Shown: positions 8,696 through 18,756 of the stretch, one piece after another
Layout of the letters: the number at the start of each line of letters is the position of its first letter
Numbering within the stretch: position 1 is the first letter of the stretch
From: Butyricicoccus faecihominis
GTDB taxonomy: Bacteria; Bacillota; Clostridia; Oscillospirales; Butyricicoccaceae
Assembly: GCF_024462775.1 (NCBI RefSeq)
Contig: NZ_JANGCE010000009.1
Span: 34,470-98,469, forward strand
Direction of reading: 5' to 3'
Length of the DNA stretch: 64,000 nt
The notes under the pieces: model-generated
What the model saw: the letters and a program-made list of their open reading frames with translations, nothing else
Database searches by the model: none
Told to the model about the DNA's origin: nothing
Translations under genes and position numbers: made by a program

Positions 8696-8720
8696 GAGGC
8701 GGGCATACGCCCGCCTCTTT
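8696..8720 (+). terminator. Terminator between SRP RNA and dnaX
   Basis: GAGGCGGGC pairs perfectly with GCCCGCCTC around an ATAC loop, followed by a short T run (TTTAT). It ends the SRP RNA transcript just ahead of dnaX. Confidence 0.75.
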
Positions 8721-8751
8721 ATGGTATTCTTGATGGAAAGGGGCGGTGTGC

Positions 8752-10371
<1,620 letters not shown>

Positions 10372-10402
10372 GATACGAATTTAAAGGAGGACATCGTTTC
10401 AT

Positions 10403-10765
10403 ATGGCAAAGGGAAAATTTGGCGGCTTCGGCGGAGGCGGCATGAACATGCAGGCGATGATGAAGCAGGCGCAGAAGATGCAGGCCGATATGGTCAAGGC
10501 GCAGGAAGAGATCGCCCAGATGGAGACTGAGGCGACCGCCGGCGGCGGCGCGGTGACCGTGACCGTTTCCGGCACGAGCGAACTGAAAAAAATCGAGATC
10601 AAGCCCGAGGTGGTCGATCCCGACGATATTGAAATGCTGCAGGATCTGATTCTCGCGGCGGTGAACGAGGCGTTCCGCACGGCCCAGCAGAAGAGCCAGA
10701 GCCAGATGTCCGCGATCACCGGCGGTATGGGCGGCTTAGGCGGCATGGGCGGCGGCCTGTTCTGA
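10403..10765 (+). CDS. YbaB/EbfC nucleoid-associated protein
   Basis: A 120-residue protein with the YbaB/EbfC fold signatures [48 protein letters not shown] and [13 protein letters not shown]. Both ends are Gly/Met-rich. These DNA-binding dimers sit between dnaX and recR in most bacteria and affect nucleoid structure and recombination. The ribosome site is AAAGGAGG. Its stop codon shares one base with the recR start, indicating translational coupling. Confidence 0.93.
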   Translation: MAKGKFGGFGGGGMNMQAMMKQAQKMQADMVKAQEEIAQMETEATAGGGAVTVTVSGTSELKKIEIKPEVVDPDDIEMLQDLILAAVNEAFRTAQQKSQSQMSAITGGMGGLGGMGGGLF

Positions 10766-11364
10766 TGGACTACTTTGCGCCGCCCGTGGAGCGGCTGATC
10801 GAAGAATTTGCCAAGCTACCGGGCATCGGACAAAAGACCGCCCAGCGGCTGGCTTTTCATGTTCTGACGCTGCCCATCGAAGCGGCCGACCGCTTTGCGG
10901 ACGCTATCCGCGACGCGAAGGCGAAGACCTGCCTGTGCAAGCGGTGCCAGAACCTGTCGGACAGCGAGACCTGCCCCATCTGCGCCAACGCTTCGCGCGA
11001 CCAGAAAACGGTTTGCGTGGTGGCCGATCCGCGCGATGTGATCGCGTTTGAGCGCACCAAGGAGTACGGGGGGCTGTACCATGTGCTGCATGGCACGCTG
11101 TCGCCCCTGAACCACGTCGGGCCGGATGATATCCGCATCCGCGAGCTGGTGCAGCGTGTCGCCGACGAGGATGTGCAGGAGGTCATTCTGGCCACCAATC
11201 CGGATACCGAAGGCGAGGCGACCGCGATGTATATTTCGCGCCTTTTAAGCCCGTTTGAGATCAAAATCACGCGGCTGGCCTATGGCGTGCCGGTCGGCGG
11301 CCATTTGGAATATGTGGACGAGGTCACGCTGACCCGCGCCCTAGAGGGCCGCCGCGAGCTGTAA
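10765..11364 (+). CDS. recR: Recombination protein RecR
   Basis: A 199-residue protein of normal family length. It has the N-terminal helix-hairpin-helix motif LPGIGQKTAQRLAFHVL, the four-cysteine zinc finger CKRC...CPIC (about residues 55-70), and a Toprim domain (VVADPRDVIAFERTKEYGG, ATNPDTEGEATA). RecR acts with RecF and RecO to load RecA at single-strand gaps. Overlaps the ybaB stop by one base. Confidence 0.97.
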   Translation: MDYFAPPVERLIEEFAKLPGIGQKTAQRLAFHVLTLPIEAADRFADAIRDAKAKTCLCKRCQNLSDSETCPICANASRDQKTVCVVADPRDVIAFERTKEYGGLYHVLHGTLSPLNHVGPDDIRIRELVQRVADEDVQEVILATNPDTEGEATAMYISRLLSPFEIKITRLAYGVPVGGHLEYVDEVTLTRALEGRREL

Positions 11365-11414
11365 CGCCCCGCCCGCCACCTGCTTTAATTCATCCACCGG
11401 GAGGAAACCAACCT

Positions 11415-13010
11415 GTGTCAAACCTAGTCAAAGAAATTGAAAACCGGCGCACATTTGCGATCATTTCGCACCCTGACGCCGGCAAAACCACAATCACGGA
11501 AAAATTCCTGCTGTACGGCGGCGCCATTCAGGAAGCCGGTATGGTAAAGGGCAAGAAAAACAGCCGCCACGCCGTGTCCGACTGGATGGAGATCGAAAAG
11601 CAGCGCGGTATTTCAGTCACCAGCTCGGTTTTGCAGTTCCAGTATAACGGCAAGTGCATCAATATTCTGGACACGCCGGGCCATCAGGACTTTTCTGAGG
11701 ATACCTACCGCACGCTGATGGCGGCGGATTCCGCCGTTATGGTCATCGATGCGTCCAAGGGCGTGGAAATGCAGACGCGCAAGCTGTTCAAGGTGTGCGC
11801 GATGCGCGGCGTGCCCATTTTTACCTTCATCAACAAGATGGACCGTGAAGCGCGCGACCCGTACGAGCTGCTGGAGGAGATCGAGAACGAGCTCGGCATC
11901 GGCACCTATGCGGTCAACTGGCCCATCGGCTCCGGCCCGCGTTTCCGCGGCGTGTATGACCGCATGGACGATCAGGTGATCCAATTTGACGGCGCGGATT
12001 TTCGGCATGAGATCAAGGCGACCCGCCTGTCGATCGACGACCCGATTCTGGAAGGCACGATGCCAAAGGAACAGTATGATACCCTGTGCGACGATATTGA
12101 GCTGCTCTCCGGCGCGGGGGATGCGTTCGATCTGGAAGCGGTGCACGCGGGCAAGCTGTCGCCGGTATTCTTCGGTTCGGCGCTGACCAATTTCGGCGTG
12201 GAGCCGTTTTTGGAAAAATTCCTTGAAATGTCCACGCCGCCGTCCCCCCGCAAGGCTGATATCGGCGTGATCGACCCGTTTGACGAGCATTTTTCCGCGT
12301 TTGTCTTTAAAATTCAGGCCAATATGAACAAGGCCCACCGCGACCGCGTGGCCTTTATGCGCATCTGCTCGGGCAAGTTCGAGCGCGGGCAGGATGTGCT
12401 GCATGTACAGTCGGGTAAAAAAATGTCCCTTGCCGCGCCGCAGCAGCTGATGGCGCAGGACCGCTCGGTCGTCGACGAGGCGTACGCGGGCGATATCATC
12501 GGTATTTTTGATCCCGGCGTGTTTTCCATCGGCGACACGGTGTGCGATCCCAAGCGCAAATGCGTCTATTCCGGCATTCCGACCTTTGCGCCCGAGCTGT
12601 TCGCGCGCGTCCGGCAAAAGGACACGCTTAAGCGGAAGCAGTTCGTCAAGGGCGTGGAACAGATCGCGCAGGAAGGCGCGATACAGATCTTCCGCGAGCC
12701 GAACTCCGGCATGGAGGAGGTCATCGTCGGCGTGGTGGGCGTTTTGCAGTTTGAAGTGCTCGAATACCGCCTGAAAAACGAGTATAACGTCGAAATCATC
12801 CGTGAGATGCTTCCCTATGAGCACCTCCGCTGGGTCGAAAACGACGAGGAGGACTTTGATATCAAGTCGCTCGTGCTCACGAGCGATACCAAGCCGGTGC
12901 AGGACTTCCGGGGCAATTATCTGCTCCTGTTCACCTCGCCTTGGAACGTCACCTATGCGACCGACCACAACGAGGGCCTGCGCTTGGCCGAATTTTCGGA
13001 AAACACCTGA
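11415..13010 (+). CDS. prfC: Peptide chain release factor 3
   Basis: A 531-residue translational GTPase. G1 is SHPDAGKTT, the G2 region contains QRGISVTSSVLQF, G3 is DTPGH and G4 is NKMD. Length and the first 25 residues match RF3, not EF-G. RF3 recycles RF1/RF2 from ribosomes after peptide release. It starts with GTG 9 nt after GGGAGGAAA. It follows recR by 50 bp in the same direction and may be cotranscribed. No terminator is evident before the MarR gene. Confidence 0.96.
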   Translation: MSNLVKEIENRRTFAIISHPDAGKTTITEKFLLYGGAIQEAGMVKGKKNSRHAVSDWMEIEKQRGISVTSSVLQFQYNGKCINILDTPGHQDFSEDTYRTLMAADSAVMVIDASKGVEMQTRKLFKVCAMRGVPIFTFINKMDREARDPYELLEEIENELGIGTYAVNWPIGSGPRFRGVYDRMDDQVIQFDGADFRHEIKATRLSIDDPILEGTMPKEQYDTLCDDIELLSGAGDAFDLEAVHAGKLSPVFFGSALTNFGVEPFLEKFLEMSTPPSPRKADIGVIDPFDEHFSAFVFKIQANMNKAHRDRVAFMRICSGKFERGQDVLHVQSGKKMSLAAPQQLMAQDRSVVDEAYAGDIIGIFDPGVFSIGDTVCDPKRKCVYSGIPTFAPELFARVRQKDTLKRKQFVKGVEQIAQEGAIQIFREPNSGMEEVIVGVVGVLQFEVLEYRLKNEYNVEIIREMLPYEHLRWVENDEEDFDIKSLVLTSDTKPVQDFRGNYLLLFTSPWNVTYATDHNEGLRLAEFSENT

Positions 13011-13045
13011 GCGTTCTGCCGATCAAAAGAGGTGCCTAGGAAAGA

Positions 13046-13121
13046 AAGGTACCTTCAAAAATAAACTTGACATAATAGCAAGGTACCTGTATAATGAAAA
13101 TACAAGGTACCTTGCTATTAT
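13046..13121 (+). promoter_or_regulatory. MarR operator: inverted repeats around AAGGTACCTT
   Basis: Arms at 13072-13092 and 13100-13121 form a near-perfect inverted repeat (one base missing in the left arm), each containing AAGGTACCT. A further isolated AAGGTACCTT lies at 13046-13055. The left arm covers the spacer and -10 of the promoter, so binding of the downstream MarR protein would block its own transcription. Confidence 0.75.
13067..13095 (+). promoter_or_regulatory. Consensus sigma-A promoter of the marR gene
   Basis: TTGACA and TATAAT are both perfect matches and are separated by 17 bp. A GGAGG ribosome site (13129-13133) and ATG 13142 follow. Confidence 0.9.
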
Positions 13122-13141
13122 TTTTTTAGGAGGCGTGATCC

Positions 13142-13825
13142 ATGTCTGATCTGAACGAACAATTACTGGAACAGCTTTTGCAACTCAGCGCACAGCTGCA
13201 CCGGTTCCAGATACTGCGCTACCGGGATCGCGGGCCGCTGGGCAATCCGCACCGTGGGCAGGGGCGGGTGCTGTCTATTTTAAAGCTGCAACCCAAAATC
13301 AGCCAGAAGGAATTGAGCTATCTGCTTGATATGCGCAACCAGTCGCTGGGCGAGCTGCTGGGCAAGCTGGAGCAAAAGGGCTACCTGACCCGCAAGCCGT
13401 CGGAGACCGACCGGCGCACGGCCATGATCGAGCTGACGCCGGAGGGCGAAGCCGCGGCAAACAGCGTGGGGGACGACCAAGGCGATACCGATAAGCTTTT
13501 TGCTTCCCTGTCCGACGAAGAGAAGGCCGAGCTGGAGGAATATCTGGCCCGCCTGATCGCCTCGCTGGAGGAAACCTTGGCGCAAGCCGGCGCGGACGAC
13601 CGGCGGCCGGGCTTCGACGGCCCGCCGCACCGTGGCCCGCACCACGGCGGCCCGGACCCGCGTTTAGCGTTCGGCGGTCCGCATGAGCCGCATGGTCCCC
13701 GCGGCCCGCTTGACCGGATGGGCGGATGGGGCGCGCCGCATGGAAGGCCGCCCTTTCCCCGCGGCTGGGCCGATGCGTCCGATGAGGGGCAACCTCCCGA
13801 GGACGACGGCCGTGAGCAGCCGTAA
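13142..13825 (+). CDS. MarR-family transcriptional regulator with His/Gly/Pro-rich tail
   Basis: A 227-residue protein. Residues 1-150 are a MarR winged-helix domain: ISQKELSYLLDMRNQSLGELLGKLEQKGYLTRKPSETDRRTAMIELT covers the recognition helix and wing, where D-R-R is the typical wing motif. About 75 extra C-terminal residues are rich in His, Gly, Pro, Asp and Arg and resemble a disordered metal-binding tail, which ordinary MarR proteins lack. The consensus promoter and overlapping palindromes upstream indicate autorepression. The ligand is unknown. The next frame is only a decayed channel gene. Confidence 0.85.
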   Translation: MSDLNEQLLEQLLQLSAQLHRFQILRYRDRGPLGNPHRGQGRVLSILKLQPKISQKELSYLLDMRNQSLGELLGKLEQKGYLTRKPSETDRRTAMIELTPEGEAAANSVGDDQGDTDKLFASLSDEEKAELEEYLARLIASLEETLAQAGADDRRPGFDGPPHRGPHHGGPDPRLAFGGPHEPHGPRGPLDRMGGWGAPHGRPPFPRGWADASDEGQPPEDDGREQP

Positions 13826-13837
13826 AGGGGGCTTGCT

Positions 13838-13939
13838 ATGCGTGTTAAGGAATTCAGCGACGGCGTGATAGCCATTGCCATCACGCCGATGGCGTTCGGA
13901 TACCGCTGCCCGAACAGTTTGACCGGGCGGGTGTTTTAA
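13838..13939 (+). pseudogene. Remnant of a TMEM175/DUF1211-family channel gene
   Basis: A 33-residue frame directly after the MarR gene. It starts with MRVKEFSDGVIAIAIT, which matches the RxxxFSDGVxAIxxT signature at the first helix of TMEM175-type potassium channels. Family members are about 200 residues long; this frame stops after GRVF and a terminator follows within 30 bp. I read it as the 5' stub of a deleted gene that was probably cotranscribed with the regulator. Confidence 0.65.
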
Positions 13940-13965
13940 GCTTGCTCGCGGCGGATAACTGAAGA

Positions 13966-14008
13966 AAACGCGGCCCGCATGGAATGGGTTCCATACGGGC
14001 CGCGTTTT
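13966..14008. terminator. Bidirectional terminator
   Basis: AAAACGCGGCCCG pairs with CGGGCCGCGTTTT and an inner ATGGAA with TTCCAT around a TGGG loop. A runs and T runs flank it on the two sides, serving the rightward MarR unit and the leftward membrane-protein gene. Confidence 0.88.
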
Positions 14009-14016
14009 ATTTGTGT

Positions 14017-14595
14017 TTATGTGAGGGGATCGTCCTCACGGGCCTTTACCGCGCGAAGATACAGCCAAAACAGCGCGAGCATGATGATATAGCCCACATA
14101 CTGCGCCGCGATGCTCAGCATGTACTGCTCCATCATCTGAAAGGTCGCCGCGACGACCGAGCAAAGCAGCGGCGCGTAGAAGCACCAGCGAATCCGGCGC
14201 GCGGGAAAGGCGTAGCCCTGCGGGATGATGCGCTCATCCAGCGCCCAAAACAAATTGAATTCGCTGAGCAGGTTGAAGATGCCCCCGGTCATGATCAGCA
14301 GCAGCGCGAAGATGGAAAGCGTGTCGACCGCGATCTGACGCTGCATCAGCAGCGAGCAGACGATCGAAAGGGCAAGCAGCACGACCGTGATGATCTGATA
14401 CGCAAAGGCGCGGCCAAAGCGCACGGATTCGTCCGCAAGGCGCTTGAGATGAAGCACCATGATGGCGTAAGCCGCGAGGGAAAGCAGGCTGCCGGCGACG
14501 TTTACGGCAAAAGAATCGGTCAGCCCGGTCAGCCCTGCCAGCGCCGAGATCAACAGGGCGATCCAGATGGCGCGCAGGCTCGTATAGATTTTCAT
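14017..14595 (-). CDS. Multi-pass membrane protein, unknown function
   Basis: A 192-residue hydrophobic protein with about five or six predicted helices (near residues 8-28, 33-50, 65-85, 92-112, 142-160 and 165-182). Short charged loops such as HLKRLADESVRFGR separate them. I recognise no family motif. Monocistronic: a terminator lies on its 3' side and the divergent GntR operon on its 5' side. A good ribosome site (AAAGGAGG) precedes the ATG. Confidence 0.7.
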   Translation of the reverse strand: MKIYTSLRAIWIALLISALAGLTGLTDSFAVNVAGSLLSLAAYAIMVLHLKRLADESVRFGRAFAYQIITVVLLALSIVCSLLMQRQIAVDTLSIFALLLIMTGGIFNLLSEFNLFWALDERIIPQGYAFPARRIRWCFYAPLLCSVVAATFQMMEQYMLSIAAQYVGYIIMLALFWLYLRAVKAREDDPLT

Positions 14596-14673
14596 AGGGT
14601 TTATTTGCCTCCTTTAATCTTCCTATAGTATAACATGGAAATAAGAAAAATTAAATTATTTTTGGGAAACCTC

Positions 14674-14725
14674 TTGACAAGTGTGTGCGAATGTATTATT
14701 GTATTACCATCATAGTACAGAAGTA
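14674..14725 (+). promoter_or_regulatory. Promoter and candidate GntR operator of the ABC operon
   Basis: TTGACA (14674-14679), 17 bp, TATTGT (14697-14702). Just downstream AGTACAGAAGTACAGAG contains the dyad GTAC-N4-GTAC, placed where a YtrA-type repressor encoded by the first gene would block elongation. Confidence 0.65.
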
Positions 14726-14742
14726 CAGAGAGGAGCACGGCT

Positions 14743-15132
14743 ATGCAATGGCAACTGAGGGGCGACCGGCCGATCTATCAGCAGCTGATGGAACAGCTGA
14801 CCGAGCAGATCGTAAGCGGAGTACTTGGGGCGGGCGACAAAGTGCCGCCGGTGCGCGAGCTTGCGGCGGAAGCGGGCGTGAACCCAAACACAATGCAGCG
14901 CGCGCTGGCAGATTTAGAGCGGGAAGGCCTGCTGTATACCAACCGAACAAGCGGACGATACGTTACGGAGGATAAGAAAATGATCGATTCGGTACGCGAA
15001 CGGATAGCGGCCGACCGCATCGCGGAGTTTCTATCCGGCATGAATCAACTGGGGTTTACCAAGGAACAAATCATAGCGCTGCTGGATAAGAGCAGCATCA
15101 AGGAGGGGGAGAAGCATGGAGAAAACAAATGA
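14743..15132 (+). CDS. GntR-family regulator, YtrA type
   Basis: A 129-residue protein with an N-terminal winged helix: GDRPIYQQLMEQLTEQIVSGVLGAGDKVPPVRELAAEAGVNPNTMQRALADLEREGLLYTNRTSGRYV. Only a short helical tail follows, the hallmark of the YtrA subfamily, whose members repress adjacent ABC transporter operons, often linked to envelope or antibiotic stress. The stop overlaps the ABC ATPase start region, so the three genes form one operon. Autoregulation through the dyad upstream is likely. Confidence 0.9.
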   Translation: MQWQLRGDRPIYQQLMEQLTEQIVSGVLGAGDKVPPVRELAAEAGVNPNTMQRALADLEREGLLYTNRTSGRYVTEDKKMIDSVRERIAADRIAEFLSGMNQLGFTKEQIIALLDKSSIKEGEKHGENK

Positions 15133-15823
15133 TCTTGTCGTTTGCCAAGGGCTGACCAAGGTATTTGGCACAGTGCGCGCACTCGACAACCTGAATTTGA
15201 ATTTGGAGCGCGGCCGCTTTATCGGCCTGCTCGGCCCGAACGGCTCGGGCAAGACCACGGCGATCAAGCTGCTCAACGGTCTGCTGCAGCCGACGAGCGG
15301 AACGGTCACGATCGATGGACACGCGCCCGGCGTACACACCCACAGCGTGGTGAGCTACCTGCCCGACCGGCCCTATCTGAACGACTGGATGAAGGTTTGC
15401 GATCTGCTGGACTTTATCGGCAACTTCTATAAGGATTTTGACAAGGTAAAGGCCAACGATATGCTTAAGGCTTTGCAGATCAGCCCGTTCGACCGGCTGA
15501 AAACGATGAGCAAGGGCACCAAGGAAAAGGTACAGCTCATATTGGTCATGAGCCGCAAGGCGCAGCTTTATCTGCTCGACGAACCGATCGGCGGCGTTGA
15601 CCCGGCCGCGCGAGACTATATTCTCAACACAATTCTTTCCAATTACAGCGAGGACGCGACCGTGCTGCTGTCCACGCATTTGATCGCCGATATCGAGCGC
15701 GTGCTCGACGAGGTGATCTTCCTGAAAAACGGTGTGCTGACGCTGCATGAGAGCGTGGATACCATTCGCGAGGAGCACGGAAAATCCGTCGATATGCTGT
15801 TCAGGGAGGTGTTCGCATGCTAA
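15116..15823 (+). CDS. ABC transporter ATP-binding protein (YtrB-like)
   Basis: A 235-residue ABC ATPase with Walker A GPNGSGKTT and Walker B AQLYLLDEP, followed by GGVDPAARD and the switch histidine in LSTHL. The signature motif is MSKGTKEK in place of LSGGQ, which is usual in the Ytr/Bcr-type group. It overlaps the GntR gene by 17 bp and the permease by 7 bp, indicating coupled translation. Substrate unknown. Confidence 0.93.
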   Translation: MEKTNDLVVCQGLTKVFGTVRALDNLNLNLERGRFIGLLGPNGSGKTTAIKLLNGLLQPTSGTVTIDGHAPGVHTHSVVSYLPDRPYLNDWMKVCDLLDFIGNFYKDFDKVKANDMLKALQISPFDRLKTMSKGTKEKVQLILVMSRKAQLYLLDEPIGGVDPAARDYILNTILSNYSEDATVLLSTHLIADIERVLDEVIFLKNGVLTLHESVDTIREEHGKSVDMLFREVFAC

Positions 15824-16629
15824 GGAAACTGATAGGGTACGAGTGGAAGGCGTGCGCGCGCGCCTGCCTGCCGGTGTACGGCGCGCTGCTGGTAGTGGCG
15901 CTGATCAACCGCGTATTTTCCGCTTTAGACATGGGCCGCTTTTTGGGCGGCATGCCCGAGGTGCTGGCCGCCATGGCCTACTTCGGCGTTATGGTGGCGG
16001 TGTTCGTCGTCACGACAGTCATCCTCATCCAGCGCTTTTACAAAAGCCTGCTCGGCGACGAGGGTTATCTGATGTTCACCCTGCCGGTCACCGTGACCCA
16101 GCACATCTGGGCCAAGTCCATCATCGCGCTTGTGATGAGCTTTTTAAGCTGCGTCGCTTCTGTGCTCAGCGTGGTGATCCTGTCGGCAAACAGCAGGCTG
16201 CCGCGCGATATCGCGCAGTTTATCTCCGAAATTTTCCATATGTTCGCCCGATCGGAGTACGGCGCGGCAAACAGTGTGTTCTATATGATCGAAGCCATCC
16301 TGCTGGTCGTACTGTTCAGCTTGGCCGGCCTGCTGTTTATCTATCTGTGCATCGCGCTCGGCCATCTGGCGAAAAAACACCGCGTGGCCATGGCCATCGT
16401 CTGGTACTTTGTGCTCACCACGGTGATGCAGTTCCTGTTCAGCATGATCTTCTTCACCACGGGCGGCCAGAACGTCTTTGAAGCAATGTTCCGCTGGGTC
16501 AATCATATCCCAGAGGCGGTCGCTATCCATGTGGGCCTGCTGGTACTGTGCCTTGGCGCGGCGATTCCCGGGGCGATCTTTTTCCTCGGTACGCGCTATG
16601 TGCTGAAAAATAAATTAAATCTTGAATAA
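15817..16629 (+). CDS. ABC transporter permease
   Basis: A 270-residue membrane protein with about six helices (near residues 18-36, 55-80, 105-128, 155-185, 190-215 and 235-260). The motif DEGYLMFTLPV is common in permeases paired with GntR-controlled YtrB-like ATPases. It should form the membrane half of the transporter with the preceding ATPase. The direction of transport and the substrate cannot be read from the sequence. Confidence 0.88.
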   Translation: MLRKLIGYEWKACARACLPVYGALLVVALINRVFSALDMGRFLGGMPEVLAAMAYFGVMVAVFVVTTVILIQRFYKSLLGDEGYLMFTLPVTVTQHIWAKSIIALVMSFLSCVASVLSVVILSANSRLPRDIAQFISEIFHMFARSEYGAANSVFYMIEAILLVVLFSLAGLLFIYLCIALGHLAKKHRVAMAIVWYFVLTTVMQFLFSMIFFTTGGQNVFEAMFRWVNHIPEAVAIHVGLLVLCLGAAIPGAIFFLGTRYVLKNKLNLE

Positions 16630-16713
16630 ATAATACGGATTTCTTAAGAAATATACCACGTCCGGCGAAAGAATTTCACGGTATGATAAGACCATGGAAG
16701 GGAGGGGAACCGC

Positions 16714-17382
16714 ATGACAGCCGTTATCACACAAACGCTGAAAAGACACACCGCGCGCGCGGCGCGGCGCTACAACGCCTACGAGCTTGCCATGCTGTTC
16801 TTCGCCTTTGCGATGATCGGCTGGGTGTGGGAGGTTTTCCTGCACATCATGTTTGACGGCGAGCTTGTCAACCGCGGGACAATGCTAGGCCCGTGGCTGC
16901 CGATCTACGGTGTGGGCGGCGCTATCGTGACGGCGCTTTTGCGGCGGCTGGCCGACCGCCCCGTCGCGGTGTTCTTCGCTTCGTCCGCCCTGTGCGCCGC
17001 CATCGAGTTTATCGCAAGCGTTTATCTGGAAGCGGTGTACGGACTGCGCTGGTGGGATTACAGCGCCTACACCTTCAACATCGACGGCCGCGTCTGTCTG
17101 GAAACGACGGTGGGCTTCGGCATCGGCTGCTGCATCGCGCTTTATATCGCGGCGCCTGCCATCGCGAACCGGCTGGGCAGCTTGCCGCAAACGGCAAGGC
17201 GCGTTCTGTGCGCCGCTCTGATCCTGCTGTTTGCCGCGGATTTTGTGTATTCCACCATTTCCCCGAACACGGGCAAGGGCATCACAGACGACGGCCCGGG
17301 TCAGGCCTTTGTGCAGGTGGACCCTACCGAAGTGTCGCAGCTGAACCTAATGGCGCTTACGGTCGTATACCCGCACCAATAA
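16714..17382 (+). CDS. CmpB-like putative ABC-transporter type IV membrane protein
   Basis: A 222-residue membrane protein with the pattern FFAFAMIGWVWEVFLH, LVNRGTMLGPWLPIYGVGG and LRWWDYS. This pattern defines the PF06541 (CmpB) family, abundant in Clostridia and lacking a demonstrated function. It has about six helices. A ribosome site (GGGAGGGG) precedes ATG 16714. It lies 85 bp after the ABC permease in the same direction, but whether the two are functionally linked is unknown. Confidence 0.85.
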   Translation: MTAVITQTLKRHTARAARRYNAYELAMLFFAFAMIGWVWEVFLHIMFDGELVNRGTMLGPWLPIYGVGGAIVTALLRRLADRPVAVFFASSALCAAIEFIASVYLEAVYGLRWWDYSAYTFNIDGRVCLETTVGFGIGCCIALYIAAPAIANRLGSLPQTARRVLCAALILLFAADFVYSTISPNTGKGITDDGPGQAFVQVDPTEVSQLNLMALTVVYPHQ

Positions 17383-17461
17383 ATTTCGTTTGAGCCGAAA
17401 GGCTTGCGCGCCCCCTTTTTCTCTGGTATGATAACTGTGAGAGAAAGGGGGCGCGCTTTTT

Positions 17462-18286
17462 ATGAAATGCAATAACTGCGGCGTTAATTTCGACGATGAG
17501 GATCGCGTATGTCCTATGTGCGGCACACCGGCCGGCGCGGGTAAAAAGCGGTATATGCCGCATTACACCGAGTATGGACATACGGATCACACGGACGGCT
17601 CCTGCACCCATCGCACCTTTACGCAAAAATATACAAGCAAGCAGCCCGCGCGTTCCGCGTCGTCCGGCGCGGGGCAGAGAAAAAACTCTTCCAAAAACGT
17701 GCTGGTCATCGTGGTGGTGATCGTGCTGGGCATGCTGCTTTCCGTGATACCGGAAGTTTTACAGGAAATGCGGCAGGCCGTCGAGCAAGTCGGCTGGAGC
17801 GCGCAAGGAGGCACCCCGGAACCCGAGCCGGAATCGGACTATTATGATTACGAAGCCAATCGCGTTGTACCGGCGGAGGTGCTAGGCGAATATCAGGCGG
17901 TGGACACGGGATTGGGCGATTTTATCCTGATGCTTGATGATGAGGATAATTATATTTTTGCTTTTGAGGGCGATGGCTGGCGCTATGACGAGTCCGGCTG
18001 GGCATGGTGCGTCTATAACCCGCCCGAGCAAGAACTGTATCAGGATATCTACACGCCGGATCAGTATGATAGCTATACGCTGTGTTTGGATTTTGAGGAA
18101 GCCGGCGATGTAGGCGGCACGCAGCCTGAAACCATCGCGGCGCATATCGAGCAAGGCGAAATGTGGATGCTTGTCTACGTGTCGCAAACAGACGGATCGA
18201 TCGTGCTGGACGACGCCTACGGCGACGCCGGTGTGTTTTTCGGCGGCAACCAATTCCTGCCGCTGCAATCGATACAAAAAGGATAA
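17462..18286 (+). CDS. Zinc-ribbon membrane-anchored protein
   Basis: A 274-residue protein. An N-terminal zinc ribbon (CNNCGVNF...CPMCGTPAG) is followed by a basic low-complexity linker, a single membrane helix (about residues 80-97) and a 170-residue acidic extracytoplasmic domain (DYYDYEANRVVPAEVLG...). Such zinc-ribbon/TM proteins are common in Clostridia; the outer domain is not one I recognise. AGAAAGGGGG precedes the ATG, and a terminator follows the stop by a few bases. Confidence 0.8.
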   Translation: MKCNNCGVNFDDEDRVCPMCGTPAGAGKKRYMPHYTEYGHTDHTDGSCTHRTFTQKYTSKQPARSASSGAGQRKNSSKNVLVIVVVIVLGMLLSVIPEVLQEMRQAVEQVGWSAQGGTPEPEPESDYYDYEANRVVPAEVLGEYQAVDTGLGDFILMLDDEDNYIFAFEGDGWRYDESGWAWCVYNPPEQELYQDIYTPDQYDSYTLCLDFEEAGDVGGTQPETIAAHIEQGEMWMLVYVSQTDGSIVLDDAYGDAGVFFGGNQFLPLQSIQKG

Positions 18287-18290
18287 AGTA

Positions 18291-18324
18291 AAAGCTGCTC
18301 AAAGGATTTTGAGCAGCTTTTTTT
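18291..18324 (+). terminator. Rho-independent terminator
   Basis: AAAGCTGCTCAAA pairs with TTTGAGCAGCTTT around GGAT and is followed by T residues. It ends the zinc-ribbon gene and may also serve the convergent DUF2000 gene. Confidence 0.9.
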
Positions 18325-18330
18325 ATGCAG

Positions 18331-18756
18331 TTAGTCGCGCAGCAGGGGTAGGCTGCCGGTAAGCTTGTTCACCTTTTTCTTGGCGCCGCAAATGGCGACG
18401 CCAAGGTAGGTTAGATCGTTTTCGCTCGCCGCTTTCATTTTATCAATAAATATGTCGTAGGTATTGCAGCCCTGCGCCACATCGGAGAAATCCACCGTGG
18501 TCAAATCGGCGAAATCGGGCTCGTAAAGCCGCTGGCGGATCGACTTGATCTGTTCCGCGTTGCTTTTTAGAATAGGCACGGGGAGCGCGACGATGCCGAG
18601 GTGCTCGCTGCCCGTGCCGTCGGTCACGTCGGCCCCGACGGCTTCGGGTATTTTCTTGCCCAAGGTGATGCCCAAAATCGCCGCGGTGTTCGCGATCAGG
18701 CCGAGCGGCAGATTCTCATCGATCACCATCACGCATTTTTCATTCTGGTAGTCCAT
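18331..18756 (-). CDS. DUF2000 family protein
   Basis: A 141-residue soluble protein matching DUF2000: MVIDENLPLGLIANTAAILGITLGKK at the N-terminus, then a central LGIVALPVPILK and YLGVAICGAKKKVNKLTGSLPLLR. The family has a peptidyl-tRNA hydrolase-like fold but no proven activity. Its start lies 17 bp inside the 3' end of the upstream EamA transporter gene, so the two are translationally coupled. Confidence 0.87.
   Translation of the reverse strand: MDYQNEKCVMVIDENLPLGLIANTAAILGITLGKKIPEAVGADVTDGTGSEHLGIVALPVPILKSNAEQIKSIRQRLYEPDFADLTTVDFSDVAQGCNTYDIFIDKMKAASENDLTYLGVAICGAKKKVNKLTGSLPLLRD

Noticed and set aside
11613..12968. A 451-codon minus-strand frame opposite prfC
   Set aside because: prfC is complete with all GTPase motifs; the antisense frame is open only because of GC-rich codon usage.
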